A stretch of 64,000 nt of DNA from Heterostelium multicystogenum (taxonomy: Eukaryota; Evosea; Eumycetozoa; Acytosteliales; Acytosteliaceae): assembly GCA_003667245.1 (NCBI GenBank), contig RCNN01000502.1:1-64000 (forward strand), read 5' to 3'. Position numbers and translations under genes: made by a program. Under the pieces are notes generated by a model. That model did not search any database, had not been told where the DNA came from, and worked only from the letters and a program-made list of their open reading frames with translations. Shown here in pieces: positions 48,546 to 62,063 of the stretch. The stretch's first letter is position 1. Every line of letters starts with the position of its first letter.

Positions 48546-48845
48546 ATGAAGGATCCTATACTTAGACAAGAAGATATCATTAAAAGAGATTTCAGAAGAG
48601 ACACTATCCCAAGAAAGGATACCATTTTCTTCCAATTCGAACAAATGTCGGGACTATCTATGTTCCAAACTAAAGAAAAGCTTATGTGTTGTACGTAACA
48701 TTATGAATGACACCAATTCAGCAACAACAATGATCTGCTTTCCTCAATTCAATACTAACAAAACCTCTCAAAATACATAGATTTTGTTTTTGCCTCAATA
48801 CTTTTCTATTTGGTTGTTGGTATAATGAAAATCTCATCTAGATAG
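48546..48845 (+). CDS. Small membrane protein, copy B of a new two-member family
   Basis: 69 residues, exons 48546-48690 and 48781-48845, intact, with a TACTAAC branch site 26 nt before the acceptor. It starts MKDPILRQEDIIKRD, then FRRDTIPRKDT, FQFEQMSGL, and after the intron a single hydrophobic helix (FVFASILFYLVVGIM) with a short basic end (KISSR). Similar in sequence, layout and intron phase to the gene at 34442. A tail-anchored membrane microprotein is the simplest reading. The conserved IPRKDT and FQFE..SGL motifs face the cytosol in that model. Family unknown to me. Confidence 0.65.
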
Positions 48846-49622
48846 ATAGTTAGTTAAAGCATTTCAATTTAAACCTTTAAAATAATATTATTAAGATTAA
48901 ATTACAAGATAAGAAAAGACAACTAGAATTTGATGATACAATTGATAGTTTACAATAGAAGATATAATTTAGAGATTACAAGAAAGTAATCAATCAACTA
49001 ATCAATCAAAATCAAAGTGATCAAATCAATAATATTATTAATAATAAATTTTATTTGTATTATATATATATCAATTAGTTAAGATAGTTACATTATTTTA
49101 ATTAATAATAAATAAATTATATTTTATTTATCTTTAAAAAGATCAAGTGACAGAGTAAATCTACTTTTCACTGAACTTTTATGCAACAAACAAATGTTCT
49201 GGTTGTGCACTTGATATGCCCAAAAGACAGGTCAACCTTAAAAACAACGAAAAAAACTTTATTAAAAATCAATTTTATGATAGATTGTGGTGGTGGGTGT
49301 GTATGTGTGTGAGACATTTTATAAATTAATATTAAATTATTAGAGGGTCAAAAAAAGAATAGAATAGAACAGAACAGAACAGAACATAGCACAGCAAGCA
49401 GCATATCTTCGCATACTACATTATGCTTCAACATTAAAGATAGATAGATAGATAGTTAGTTAGATAGACAAAGTAGTATTAGTTATTACAGTAGTATTTG
49501 TTATTGTTGGCTTGTTATTGTTGTTCATGCATGTTGTTAATAAGAGGTTATATGTTGTAGTACAAAGGAATAATAACTTTAAAGTGTAGATTGAGAAGAA
49601 GATAGAGAATAAAGAAAGAAAG
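48846..49622. other. AT-rich spacer
   Basis: Upstream of the myotubularin gene. (ATAG)n near 49437-49470, (AACAG)n near 49364-49384. No gene. Confidence 0.4.
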
Positions 49623-52600
49623 ATGTCAATTTTAGTTGATAACTTCTTTTGGAAGGTATGTACTCTGGTTGGATGACGGAGTATTTTGAAAATAGATCAG
49701 TTCAGGTTGGATCTGTTTGATGATGTGTTTATTAATTTTGTCTGTTGGTTGGCTTGCAATTTAGTTCTCTGGTGAAAAGATCGAATGGAAGTCATATAGT
49801 AGTAAGCACACGGAGGAAGGTCCACTCACTGGATACTTCTACTTGACAAACTACAGATTTGCATTCAATCCGATGCACTCTAATAGGAAGAAGGAGGCTG
49901 TTGAAATCCCGCTTGGTATGATCGCCAAGTTCGAGAGATCGGCCAACAAAAGAGATCAAATAGTAGAGATACATTGCAAAGATGTCCGAGTATTGAAATT
50001 CTACTTTGGAAAGACAGACACAGACTTTTTAGACGAAGTTGAAAAGAAATTTCACAACTTGTATCCCTACACAATCGAGAAGGCCTTTGCATTCTTCAAT
50101 CAAGATAGATATACAGATACAAAAGGATGGAGAATATATGATGCTGTGCAAGTATGGCTGTAACAAGTTAAAAGTCGGTTGAGATAGGTTGTTAACACAG
50201 TTATTTTACTGTAAATCACTAGGAATATAAGAGACAAGGCATATCTACAACTTCAAAGATGAGTCAGTGGGTTATAACATATGTAAATTCAGATTATGCA
50301 TTGTGCGATACATACCCAAAGATATTGGCTGTTCCACACGGTAGCCAGGAGATTTTATCAAAGGTTGCAAACTATAGAACTGGAAGAAGATTGCCAGTGT
50401 TGTGCTGGCGACACAGACAGAGAAATTCGGTGATTGTGCGTAGCTCTCAACCAAAAGTTGGTGTTTCAAGTAACAATTGCCCAGAAGATGAAAAAGTTGA
50501 TTAGTATGATCATGGCCGCAAGTGGCAATCAGAGTCTAACTGTAATCGACGCTCGTCCACATGTCAATGCACTTGCCAATCGTGCAATGGGAGCAGGTTA
50601 CGAGAATATACATCGCTACAAAAAATACAGTCATCGAATTTGCAGGAATTGGTAATATTCACGAGATGCGTACCAGCTATAGAAAATTTAGAGACGCGAT
50701 TGCAGATTCAGTCACAGATCAGCTTCACTTCTTTACAAATCTAGAGAACTCCAAGTGGTTCGAGAATATTTTACTTTTGATTGAGTCGGCAGGAAGAATT
50801 GTCGAACTGATAGAAGATAATCGATCCGTTTTAATTCATTGCTCCGATGGCTGGGACAGAACAAGTCAGTTGAGCGCTCTCTCAATGTTGTTGCTAGACA
50901 GCTACTACCGAACTATCGAGGGATTTGCAGTCTTAATTGAAAAAGAATGGTTGTCATTTGGTCATATGTTCTGGCGTCGTACTCATGGCAAGATTGCTGA
51001 CGATCGTTCGCCTATTTTTATACAGTTTGTCGATTGTGTTTGGCAGCTTACAAACCAATTCCCACGACATTTCGAATTTAACGGACGTTTGCTGATAGAG
51101 ATGCTGGATGCATTGCATTCCAACCAGTTTGGAACTTTCTTGTGCGATTCAGAAAAAGAGCGTTCCAGCAAGGCTGCAGGAACCACACCTTCATTTTGGT
51201 CATACGTTGAGTCAAATCGAATCATTTTTACCAATCCATTGTTTGTGCAAGACGACAAGGCACTGTATCCAATCAACGACATCAAGCAAATCAAACTATT
51301 TGAAGGCTATCACTGTAGATACATGGGAAATCAGACAATGAGCCGATGTGACTCACTCGTAGAGTATTCTCAGCTCAAGGAATCAATAATCAAATCACTC
51401 ACCGACGAAAAGAAGAAATTGATTGAGGAGAAGGAGATATCAAATCAACGAAATTCAGATCTTCTAGCAGAGTCAGCAAAAGTACACGAAACCATAGATG
51501 AATTGAAGAATCAAATTGCCATTAAAACACAGATTTGCGAATCTCGTGAGATGGAAATGTTGAATCTTCGCAAGGAGAAGGATTACCTTTTTAGAAATCA
51601 TTGAAAAGAATCAATTAGAGAATGGAAGTGTCAATTTTAGCTCATTAACCAATGGTACTGGCGATCTTAAGCACAGCAATGAGTTAAGTTCCATTTTGGA
51701 CTACAGTATAAAGTCTCTGCAGAACAAGATAACATCTTTGGAATTCAATCAATCGATACTCGACTGTGAGAGTAACAAAACTAAAAAAGAGAATCAAGAT
51801 CTACTCTCAACAATCAAAGATCTGAAGAACCAGTTGAAGGAACAGGCAGATGAAATCGAAAAGTTAAACAAAATCATAAGTAAGCGCAAAGCCAAGAGTA
51901 AAACGCAGAAGCAGCTGCTCGAAGATAAGCAGAAATATGTAGAGGATCAAGAGAAGGTACAGTTGGTTTTAAGAGAACAAAGGGATCAATTGGAATCTCA
52001 ATTACAAGAGCTAAAGTCAAATAACAACAATGGCAATTGTTGCAACACCAACGGGATAGGCTCGAATCATAATAGTCTTAATAGTGTGAATAGTAATAAT
52101 AATAGTTTAAATAGTGTGAATAGTGTGAATAATAATGGTAGTCAAGAGGAAATTTATGACCAGAATGGTGTCAGTTCATCCGAGACAACGTCAACAAACG
52201 AAGAGTCTGCCAAATCAAATGCGAATATATTTGACTTTTTCATTGGTAAATCAAATAGCGATTCCAAAGGTAAATCATCTTCAAACAAAAAGCAACAACA
52301 ACAATCAACTGTAAATAATAGTCGAACTTCAAGCAAGCAACAGCAACAACAACAAAAACCAACTAAAGATACTAGTCCAAAGATGAGAATGAGAGGATTT
52401 TCGATGGGAGGAAGAGATTTTGTGGATTTCTCAATCAAGAGGCAACGATCAATCAAACCAAGTTTTCAAACTCATCATAATGAGATATCCAGTGCTGAGA
52501 TCATAGATGACTATACATCGGAGAAGAGGTCAACTCAGCTCGAATCAACTCCTTCTGTAAATAATCAAAAAAGTGGCATTGGATCGCCTACAGTTAATGG

Positions 52601-52891
52601 CAACAACGGTATGACAGACAACCCTCACTTGGAAATCATCGATAAAGTTTTGACATGCAGTGGATGTTCTTTTTTGAAATTCCAAAGAATGCTCCACATG
52701 CCAAGCGTAAGAACGACAAGATTCATTGTGTACGCTGTGAGAAAGAATACCAGGCACTCAAGCAGAGAAATCGTCGTTGTGCCAGCTGTGACCGCCCTTT
52801 AGACCATACACCAAAAGTTATTTGTGGTCAACTTTATTGCCCGCCATGCATCACAAAGATTATAGATGGTTTCAATGATCTTGGATTTTAA
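49623..52891 (+). CDS. Myotubularin-family phosphoinositide 3-phosphatase with C-terminal zinc finger
   Basis: 1,028 residues, exons 49623-49655, 49765-50151, 50223-52891. PH-GRAM domain first (TGYFYLTNYRFAF, IPLGMIAKFERS), then the phosphatase: RIPVL-type RRLPVLCWRH, SQPKVG, VIDARPHVNALANRAMG, and the catalytic loop CSDGWDRTSQL with Cys and Arg intact, then GFAVLIEKEWLSFGHMF. So it should act on PI3P and PI(3,5)P2 at endosomes. After it come a coiled coil (about 590-720), an Asn/Ser/Gln-rich stretch, and a Cys-rich end (CSGC...CVRC...CASC...CGQLYCPPC) that may be a FYVE/RING-like finger. Four one-base breaks, near 50490, 50625, 51595 and 52674, all in A or T runs; the sum restores phase. Confidence 0.92.
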
Positions 52892-53416
52892 AGCAAATAA
52901 AATATACTCATTTTGTTTATTTAATCATCATAAAACCACTTCAATTGTAAAGCTAATAATGATGATGATGATGATGCTGATGATACTGATGACAGCCTAG
53001 GTGTTGTATCTCTCTATTTTTATTCATTTCAATTCATTTTAAAATGAGTTACATGTTCAAATTTGGAATGACTTTTCAGATTCCAACAACCTTTGTGGTT
53101 TGGGTCCAGATTGTGGGTGATGTTTTTTTGAAGTAAAAAACTGTTAGGGGGAGTTTTCAAGTTTTTACCAATCATGGTTAATGTTATAATTTTAATTGGA
53201 GGTTTTGGAGGGTTGTTGTTATAATTAATATAATTTTAAGGGGTTTGATTTGGTACACTGACCACAATGTGTCATGTTTTGATCTAAATGCAAAGGAAAT
53301 CATTTGTTTTTTTTAAAGAGAAGAGGTTTATCGATTGATTGTTGTTTTTATCATTAATGATCGAAGTTGAGGAGAGATGCTGATGTGTTGTTACTTGATA
53401 CTACACGGTGGAATAG
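52892..53416. other. Convergent spacer
   Basis: Between the myotubularin gene (+) and the small gene at 53417 (-). (GAT)n at 52957-52990; T/G-rich tract after it. No gene. Confidence 0.4.
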
Positions 53417-53674
53417 TCATACTAATGATCCAAACAGTTGTTGTGCAAAGCCAGGTACTCTCCTAACAAGAAACTCCAACCATTCCAAATTAGTTTCAAA
53501 GGGCAAAGTCAAACCAATTGTAGTTAGAGCTTGTATAATGCTTTGATGATTATTGATTGGATCGTCTCCGATTATTCTATTCAAAACAAAAGCTACCAAG
53601 AATAATAATCCGTCATCAACAACAGACAAGCATTATCCATTCTTAGAGCAATTCTAACACTTATTATTACTCAT
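53417..53674 (-). CDS. Small hypothetical protein, start uncertain
   Basis: The last 65 residues form a clean, protein-like frame (DDGLLFLVAFVLNRIIGDD, then QSIIQALTTIGLTLPFETNLEWLEFLV) ending at 53417. Upstream, an ATG at 53674 (MSNNK) is in the same frame but separated by two stops. The middle reads well in another frame (VRIALRMDNACLLL), so two compensating base errors are likely. No homology recognised. Confidence 0.35.
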
Positions 53675-54840
53675 TTTAAACAAATCAATCTATCATATGT
53701 CCTTCTATCTCTTCTATTATTGATATTAAAAAATATTAGTCTGTACAAACAATCAAACAAAAAATAAGATAATTAGATAGCAAATTGGTGTCATTATTCG
53801 AATAAGGATAAAAGTTTAAAGTAAGTGTTTGTTTTCGTCCATGTGATTCATCATTTCAGATCCTCCCACTTAACCTCGCCTCTAAGTTTTTGATCTAATC
53901 ACTTGTGATATGAGTATCATCTCTTCAACTAATCATTATTAATCATGCCACATGTCATTTTTATTGTACAATAAAATAGATAGATGTGTGGAGTGAATAA
54001 TGGTGTCATAATCCTATATATGTATGAGTTGTATATGTAGTGTGGGTGGTCAGGTTGAGCAAGATGTGTGTGTTGAGATTTTATGATAAATCTACATATA
54101 TATAGAAGTGCAAACCTTTAGTGTTATCCCACACCTGATCAGTTCTTGTTATAAAATTTATAATCAATTTTATATTTCACATATACCCAGACACACATTT
54201 CAATCAATAAACACACAGCACTCACTCTCTCTGCTTGTTTGTTCTTCAACAAACCTAAATCAATCAATCTGTCTATCAATCTATTAGCCAATATTATTAT
54301 TATTGGTGAAACCATCCAATATTTATATACCCATATATATTATATCTAGTTTTAGAAGCTAAGCAAGATGATCACTATCACCCACTAAGGGCAAATTGTA
54401 CTGTTTAAATAATTTCATCCTAATTCGATCAAAGCAGAATACATGTATACTTTTAATCCTAATGAATGGAACACTCACACCCATTACTGTACTACCTTTC
54501 TTATAAAGTAAAGTAGAGTAAAGTATAGTAGAGCAGAGTGATATAATTATATCGTATTAGAAGAAGTATAGTAGAGTACAACACAACAACACAACACAAC
54601 ATAGATAGATAGATAGACTAGTCTTATCTGTCAGCTCAGCTCAGCTCAGCTTCCAATCAATATTAATTAAATTTGTACAAATTCTATCCTCATCAACATC
54701 ATCAACATCATATATATGTAATTATTATTTATATCTTACTCTCGAGAGATAGATTATTTTGAATTGGTTTGTTTTTGGTTAATTATAAATAAACTATCAA
54801 ATTGATCCAAATTAATTTAAGAAATAGAAAGCCAACAATA

Positions 54841-54871
<31 letters not shown>

Positions 54872-55571
54872 TAAAAACAATTCAATTTAACAATCTTATT
54901 CTAATTCATTATACTATTTATATTCATACTAAATAGTACTACTTAGATTAACTTCATTCATTCATTCATTCGATCATAACATTAATGACTGTTGTGTTTG
55001 TCAGATTCTAATTTATTATTTTAGTAACAATATATTTATTTCCACTCCATTCCATCCAAACTATATTATATTATATATAATAATTATAGTATTTGGTTTG
55101 TTTGGAGTTTGCTAGGATTGATTGGCTGTATTTATTTTTACTTACTGAATCAAACTTCACCCCCAGATAGTTGTTCTTACTTAATTATATTCAATAACGA
55201 TATACTTATTCATATATACGAATTAACATTATACTCATTAATAATTAATAGTATATTATATCCCAATTTAATAGTATTGTTAATAATTTATCAATCTTTG
55301 TCATCAATTTCATTATTTTCCAGTTTCTTATTCAAATTTCCATTTGATCTTATAAATAACTTTGTATTTTATTATAAACAAACAAAAATATATTATAACA
55401 ATATATATATTTATATATATATTGCACGATAACTATATAAATAACATACAGACATACATATAAATAAATAGATAGATAAATATTTATTTCAAATTTTCAT
55501 TATATATTAACATTGAAATCATATATAATTTAGAAACAAAATATAAATATATATTATTCATATAATAAAAA
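53675..55571. other. 1.9-kb upstream region of the Tag gene
   Basis: AT-rich with many simple repeats: (CAAT)n at 54841-54870, AGCTC repeats at 54635-54650, (ATAG)n at 54602-54617. The open frame 55109-55432 is nearly pure A/T leader. No gene or tRNA found. It probably holds developmental control elements for the protease/ABC gene. Confidence 0.4.
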
Positions 55572-58500
55572 ATGAGTCTTAATTCATTTAGAGGACTCAT
55601 TGAAAGATGCTTGTATCTTTCTTTGGTAATGGTTGCCATATGTATGGTGGTCAGCGTCAATAATTTTATAAAAGGGAATAGTCGTGTTAATGAAAATGCG
55701 TTCCAAGTTGGAGTCGAAAAGTTTAGTGACCGATCACTGTTGTCCTATTTCAATCTGGAAAGTGTAGGACTCAAGTATAGACGTGAAAAGCCTAAATCTG
55801 GAAATTTAATACTTTTGAAAAATGGAGTAATCGATCCTGCTGAGAGACCCTCCGTATCAAGCTTGACTGGAAACAGTCCTCGTTCCTCCATTAAATTGCA
55901 GCGCGCCAAGTCTTTGCTGGTAGAAGACAATAGTCTGCACAACTATATCGAGCAATTCCAAAGCTATATAGTTCATATGCCCAAGAAGATCGACTTTGAG
56001 CAGCGCACCAAGCTGGAGAACTTCCTTGTTGAAACACAGCCAACGGCCCCTGCTGGACTTGTCACCTCGTATCATTCACACATCGTTTCATATATACCTA
56101 CCGATTCATTCCTGGTATTCATGTCCACGAGCAAGCACACAGACTCGATGCAAACGACTGGGTTTCATGGGTTGGAAAGCTAGATGCCCAACACAAGATT
56201 TATTTGCAACATTTAAATTCAGACACAAGAGAACCATTTGAAAAAGTAGTTATTGGACTGACTTTCAATTTGTTGGACAGTGAGATGTCAGACTTGCTCA
56301 GTCGTTGGACCAGTGCAATCACTGGACTGATAGGTGTTAACACTAGAGTTTTCTCTTGCTTCAGATTCGTCAAAACGTGTAATTGTTTCTCTTGAATGTA
56401 TTAAGGAAGGTTGTAATATTTTAAAGGCTGAGAGATTATCTTACAATTGGATAGGAGAGCAACTGGAAACACATGTCATCGAGAAGCTTGGACGTATCAA
56501 ATTTGCTAATAGATTTGCGCCACCTGTCATGTTTGCCACATCGAATGGACCAAATCTTCCGATAGACGATCATACTAAAATTCCAATTGCCGGTGATGAT
56601 CAAATTATTGGTATCGCTGACACTGGTCTTGATATGTCTCACTGTTTCTTTAGTGATCCAAAGGTACCGACACCCTTCAACACTGTAAACAAGGCACACA
56701 GAAAAGTTGTTTCCTATTTCTTCGACTCTTCCAAGGGCGACAATCAAGATACCGTAGAAGGCCATGGAACACATGTTGTAAGTATCTATTTGATTTCATT
56801 GCATTACAATCTTCTAATATTTTTACAGTCTGGATCAGCAGCAGGAATGACAATAGACGCAAGCCAACCAATTGCTCAATATCGTGGAACAGCTTATAAT
56901 GCCAAAATAGCTTTTGTCGATATATCTATAAACGGAAGTGAACCAGACCCTGGTGACTTGATATCGATGTACAAATTGGTATACGATGCTGGTGCTAGAG
57001 TCCATGGAGATTCATGGGGATCCCACTCGACTACAGGTTGGGACAGTCTTTACGGTCTACCATCACAACAGATTGACCAGTTTGTCTGGGATCATCCCGA
57101 TATGCTTATTGTAAGAGCTGCAGGTAATGATGGAAAAGAAGCATATTCCTCGCTGCTTACACAAGCAGTGGCTAAAAACTGTCTCACAGTCGGTGCACAA
57201 ACCAGCTCCGTAGACAGCTTCAAGCAATCTATCGACTTCATAGATATAGACAGTCGAACACAGTCATTTAAATCAACTGCTTGTTTAATAGACCCAACCA
57301 CTTGTTCATTTACTTCCAGCGACTGCTGTACCAAACAACAAACAGTTCCAATCTTTAGCCAATGTTTGCAATCCTGCTGTAGTTCAACAAATGAAAAATC
57401 AATCCAGTATCACAAGTACCTTCAATCAGAATAATATTGCCCCTTTCTCGTCTAAAGGTCCCACTCACGACGCTCGTGTCAAACCAGATGTAGTGGCTCC
57501 AGGCTATTTTATTGTTTCCGCCAATTCAAACGGTCCTAATACCACTGATCAATGTGGTCCTGGTGGTCTACAGACTACCAACTCACTTTTGGCACTTGAG
57601 GGTACTTCAATGGCCACACCCCATGTAGCAGGAGCAGCAGCTTTACTGCGTCAATATCTCGTACAAGGCTATTTCCCAAGCGGTGTAGCTAGTGCCTCCA
57701 ACTCAATAAATCCTAGTGCCTCGCTCTTGAAAGCAATCATTATCAACTCTGCCGAGCAATTGAATGGCACTTTGCAGACATCAGATGGCAAAACACCAAA
57801 AATCCCTGTAAATCCTCCTTTCCCGGTGCATCCTATGTCAGCGGTTGGGGTGCAGTTAAGCTTGGTAATTTCTTCAATTTCCAGAATGGTGCATCGTCAG
57901 CTTCTGGTGGAAACACTACACAATACTTTATTGGTGGACTCGACAATAACAATCCAGTCTGGAAAGAACAAGTCTTTGTCCAAAACAACACATACAATGC
58001 ATCTTACTGTGTTAAATACACCGATCAAAGTGGAATTCCCAACTCTGGATCGATTAAAGCAACTTTGGTGTGGTCCGATTTCCCAGCTTTCCAAGGAGCT
58101 GTATTCGATTTGGTCAACGATCTCGATCTTGAACTGATCGTCGATTCAAACTACACACTAGGCAACCAGCAGCCATCTTCTACTGGTGGACCCTCTCCAT
58201 ACGATAGAAGAAACAATGTCGAGCAGATTACATCGCCTGCTAACGACGGTGTGATTTACAAATTCAGGGTTCTGAGTACGACTCTAGTCACAAAGCAGCA
58301 AACTTATTCAATTGTCATTAGTGGAACAGGACCTGGAAAATTTGAATGGGCCGATAAATGCCCAGAGTGCGGCTCATCCGACCAGTTGGTGTGTCTTGTC
58401 CCGAATGGTGTCGGATTGAAGAAGTGCTCTAAATCATTGATGTGGGGACCATGTATTGTTAGCTCTTGTAATTCCGGTTATAGTTTCAATTCCCTCACCG

Positions 58501-60846
58501 GAGAGTGCTCAGCTTTTTTAAACTACAACTACATTGTTATCATCGTTGCAGGTGCCACAATGGCCCTACTTCTCTTTATTGTTGCCCTTATCAAGTATAA
58601 GGAGTATAGAGATAAGAAGAAATATGGTATCGATGCAAAGAATAGTCTTGGATTGTCGATTACCCCAAAGCCAAAAGATGCCAAAGTAACTATTCCAGAG
58701 CTCTATTCATTCGTCCACCCATTTATCTTGCGTCTCGTATTTGCCGCTGGTTGTTCGCTCGTTGCAACAGCAGCCAACATTCTTCAGCCATACTACATCG
58801 GTATCATTATCCAAGACATTCCAACCACCAAATCGATCACCGATCTTACAACTCAGTTTCATCGTAATCTTTTTGCTTGCATTCATAGAATTCCTATTCA
58901 CAACCATCTCTTCGTGGGTATCTGGTATCGTAAGTGAGCTTATGATTATGAGCATTCAAGGTGTAAGTACAAACCTATCAACTAAGCATTGAGAGCTATT
59001 CTAACACTTGTTACCCATAGAAAATATTCAGAGCAATCATGGCGCAGGACATGGGATTCTTCCACAAGAATAATACACCAACCTTGATCAATGTTTTGAT
59101 TGTAGATGCACCCATGCTTAGATCTTCAGTTGCTGGAATTTTGATGACATTCGCCACAAGTACCTGCAAGTTTGTGGGTAGTTTGGTGTTCTTATTTACT
59201 ATCTCATGGAAGTTGTCACTTGCTTTCTTTGCAACTGTCCAGTGCTGGTTATCGTTACCAAAGTACAGTCTTCATTCACAAAGAAACTGACACGTCTGCT
59301 CCTATTCAACAACAGTAAGGCATCTCAATGTGCATCTGAAGCCATGGTGAATATCCAAGTGGTTACAACCTACTGCAAACAAGAACGTGAAATAGAACGC
59401 TACCTTGAGCACTTGCAAAATGTATTTGCCACAGCCAGACGTCTTATTATCACCAACACCTTTGCTTCATCCATCAAATGGCTCATGGTAGAATCTCTTG
59501 CATTCACTGTTCTCTACTATGGTGCCTATCTTTCAATCAGTGGAGAATTCTCAGTGGGTCTTCTTATCTCCTTCTCCCTCTATGTAGGTTATGTAGTAGA
59601 CTCATCATCATCGCTCTTTGGTATCTATGTCAGCTATGTTCAATCACTTGCATCGGCACATCGTGTATTCCTTATCCTCAGATCTGCACCAAGAAAGAGA
59701 ACTACTCTTGAAGAGGAGCTAGCTGAAAAAGAAGCACTCAAAGCACTACAAGGAAACACTGATAAAGACAACGACAAAAACAATGATAAGGACAACGACG
59801 ACAGTAATAATAACAACAATAACAATGACAAAGACAGCAATTCAATAAGTGTAACAGATCCAAATAACAACAATGATATGGAAAGCACCGCAAATATTGT
59901 TGGTGATTCACCAGCAGGTGTTGAATCAGATAACAACAACAATAATAATAATGAGTCAAAGAAGGAAAAGAAGAGAGCAAAGAAAGAAGAAAAGAAGAAA
60001 CAAGATGCTTTCATGTCACAAAATGGTATCTCTGTGTGCGAAATGACAACTCTACCATCTACATTTGTAGACCTAGATGATGTTAAAGGTGAAATTGAAT
60101 TCAAGAATGTCTCATTCAAGTATCCTACTAGACCCGATATTGAGGTACTCCACAATATCTCGTTGAAGTTGGAGACTGGAAAATGCTATGGTCTGGTCGG
60201 TCCATCCGGTTCTGGAAAGTCGACTTGTCTCGAATTGATGGCTAAATTCTACCAACTCAAAGAAGGTTCAATTATCCTGGATGGTGTCGATATCACTAAG
60301 ATCCGTCCATCTAATCTTCGTTCGTTTGTCACTATCGTACACCAACAGCCATACCTCTTTGACAAGACCATTTCCCAAAACATCGGATATGCTCTTGACA
60401 ATCCTAGCAATGAGGAGATTATAGAAGCCGCCAAGATGGCCAATGCACACGACTTCATCATGGAGTTGCCCAACCAGTATGAGACCCAACTTGGTCAGGC
60501 TGGTAACCAGCTCTCTGGAGGTCAAAAGAAGAGAATTGCAGTGGCCAGAGCAATCTGTTCGAAGCGTAAGATCATGTTGCTCGACGAAATCACTGCCGAA
60601 CTCGACCCAGAGAGTGAAGAAGCAATCACCAACTCCATCAAGAAGCTTACCCATGGACATACTGTGGTGATGGTTGCTCACAAGATTGCCGCTGTCAAAG
60701 ACTGCGACAAGATCTTCGTACTGGAAAAGGGTCACCTCGTAGAAGAAGGAACACACAACGAGCTCATTGACAAGAGAGGTAGATACTTCAAGATGTTCTC
60801 CAACAGATTAGAAGAAGACGAAGATCTACCACTATCCACATCTTAA
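55572..60846 (+). CDS. Tag-type serine protease / ABC transporter (TagB/C/D-like)
   Basis: 1,721 residues, three exons (55572-56777, 56829-58962, 59021-60846). Signal-anchor, pro-region, then a subtilisin domain with the full triad: Asp IADTGLDMS, His GHGTHVSG (split by the first intron), oxyanion Asn RAAGNDG and Ser [13 protein letters not shown] Cys-rich stretch and a TM ([21 protein letters not shown]) lead to the ABC transmembrane part and one ATPase: Walker [11 protein letters not shown]-loop, [19 protein letters not shown]-loop VAHKI. An Asn/Lys-rich insert (about 1350-1420) sits before the ATPase. This is the dictyostelid Tag architecture; in D. discoideum such proteins process and export peptide signals (SDF-2) from prestalk cells. 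Six one-base breaks (near 56133, 56321, 57337, 57818, 58860, 59236), all consistent with homopolymer errors, since phase closes exactly. Confidence 0.93.
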
Positions 60847-61059
60847 TACAATATAAAACTAAATAAACATATATTTATATAATACAATATTCCAATTACA
60901 CTTTGAACAGTTAGACTTTGCAATTTGATTGATTCCGATTCAAATTCAAATAAACAAACATCTGCTGATTGTTTCCTTGCTTGTTTGGTTCTATCTATCT
61001 AGTAATACTATTTGTTTGTTTATATATTTTAATTTAAAGGATAATTGTAAACATTTGGT

Positions 61060-61855
61060 TTACTCTCTGAATTGACGACGGATTTCAAATTCCTTCTCGA
61101 CTTGTTGCATGACACCCTCAACTTGATCGGTGTAAGCCTTATCTTTCTCTAAATCTGACCATAAGTTCTCTGTGAGATCGTGTAATCATATTAGTATGCT
61201 GCTGTGTCGTTCTAATCTTTTTTTGTAGATAAACAAGACATACCTGGCAAGTAAATCTTCTTAACATTGCAATCGAAAGCAATTGCCTTTCTTCTGTCTC
61301 TCTCGATGAGGACTTGTGGTGGCAATCTGTTCAAAGCTTCCTTCATAACTGGGGTCTCATTGTAGAGATCGGCATAGTATAATCCTATATTTAATATTAA
61401 ATATTGAAATATAAATGTCAATTACTGTTCATGAGTTATTATTATTACTACAATAACATAAGATATAGATCTGATCTAACTAATCCAATGCCATTATATT
61501 GTTTTTATCTCTTAACATCCTATCATCAAGTATTTCCATCTATAGATCTGTAGACGATATATATCTTGATCGATAATACACTATCAGGATCTGAATCTGC
61601 AAACATTCTTTACTAAGTAAAACTATAATTGCTTCAACTCTCTATATCTAGAGTATCCTGTTTGGTTCAGTTGAGCTGTATCGATTTTGTAAACCACGAT
61701 GATTGTTCAAAGAAATGATGTACAAATTGTATCGATCGATCTATATCTGTTGATTTTGCTATACATTGTAGAAGCATACCAATCTTTCTGTACTCTAACC
61801 ATGAGTTCTGAAGTCTCTTAACGACAGTTTCAGGGAGGAATTTAACGAATGACAT
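61060..61855 (-). CDS. Cytochrome bc1 complex subunit 7 (QCR7/UQCRB)
   Basis: 108 residues, exons 61855-61780, 61384-61244 and 61169-61060, in phase. Small matrix-side subunit of complex III that supports assembly around cytochrome b. Motifs: WLEYRKIGLYYADLYNETP, EALNRLPPQVLIERDRRKAIA and NLWSDLEKDKAYTDQVEGVM match the family along its length (human about 111). The first intron is about 395 nt, long for this window. Ends tail-to-tail with the Tag gene. Confidence 0.9.
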
Positions 61856-62063
61856 AATTAATTATTTGTAATATAAATATGATTATTTAGAATAATAATG
61901 ATCAATTGATGATGATTTTTTACCAAATTTTTGTTGTTTTTTTGATTTAATTTTTTTTTTCATACAAGCAAGAAAAATTCAAAAAATCAAGAACTTCGTA
62001 AATTCATACTTTGCGTATTCGCTGCCTCTAAATTATGATTTTATTTGCAAAGTTAAAATGATT

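Noticed and set aside
55109..55432. 107-codon open frame upstream of the Tag gene
   Set aside because: Ile/Leu/Tyr composition expected from A/T leader DNA; no homology or start context.
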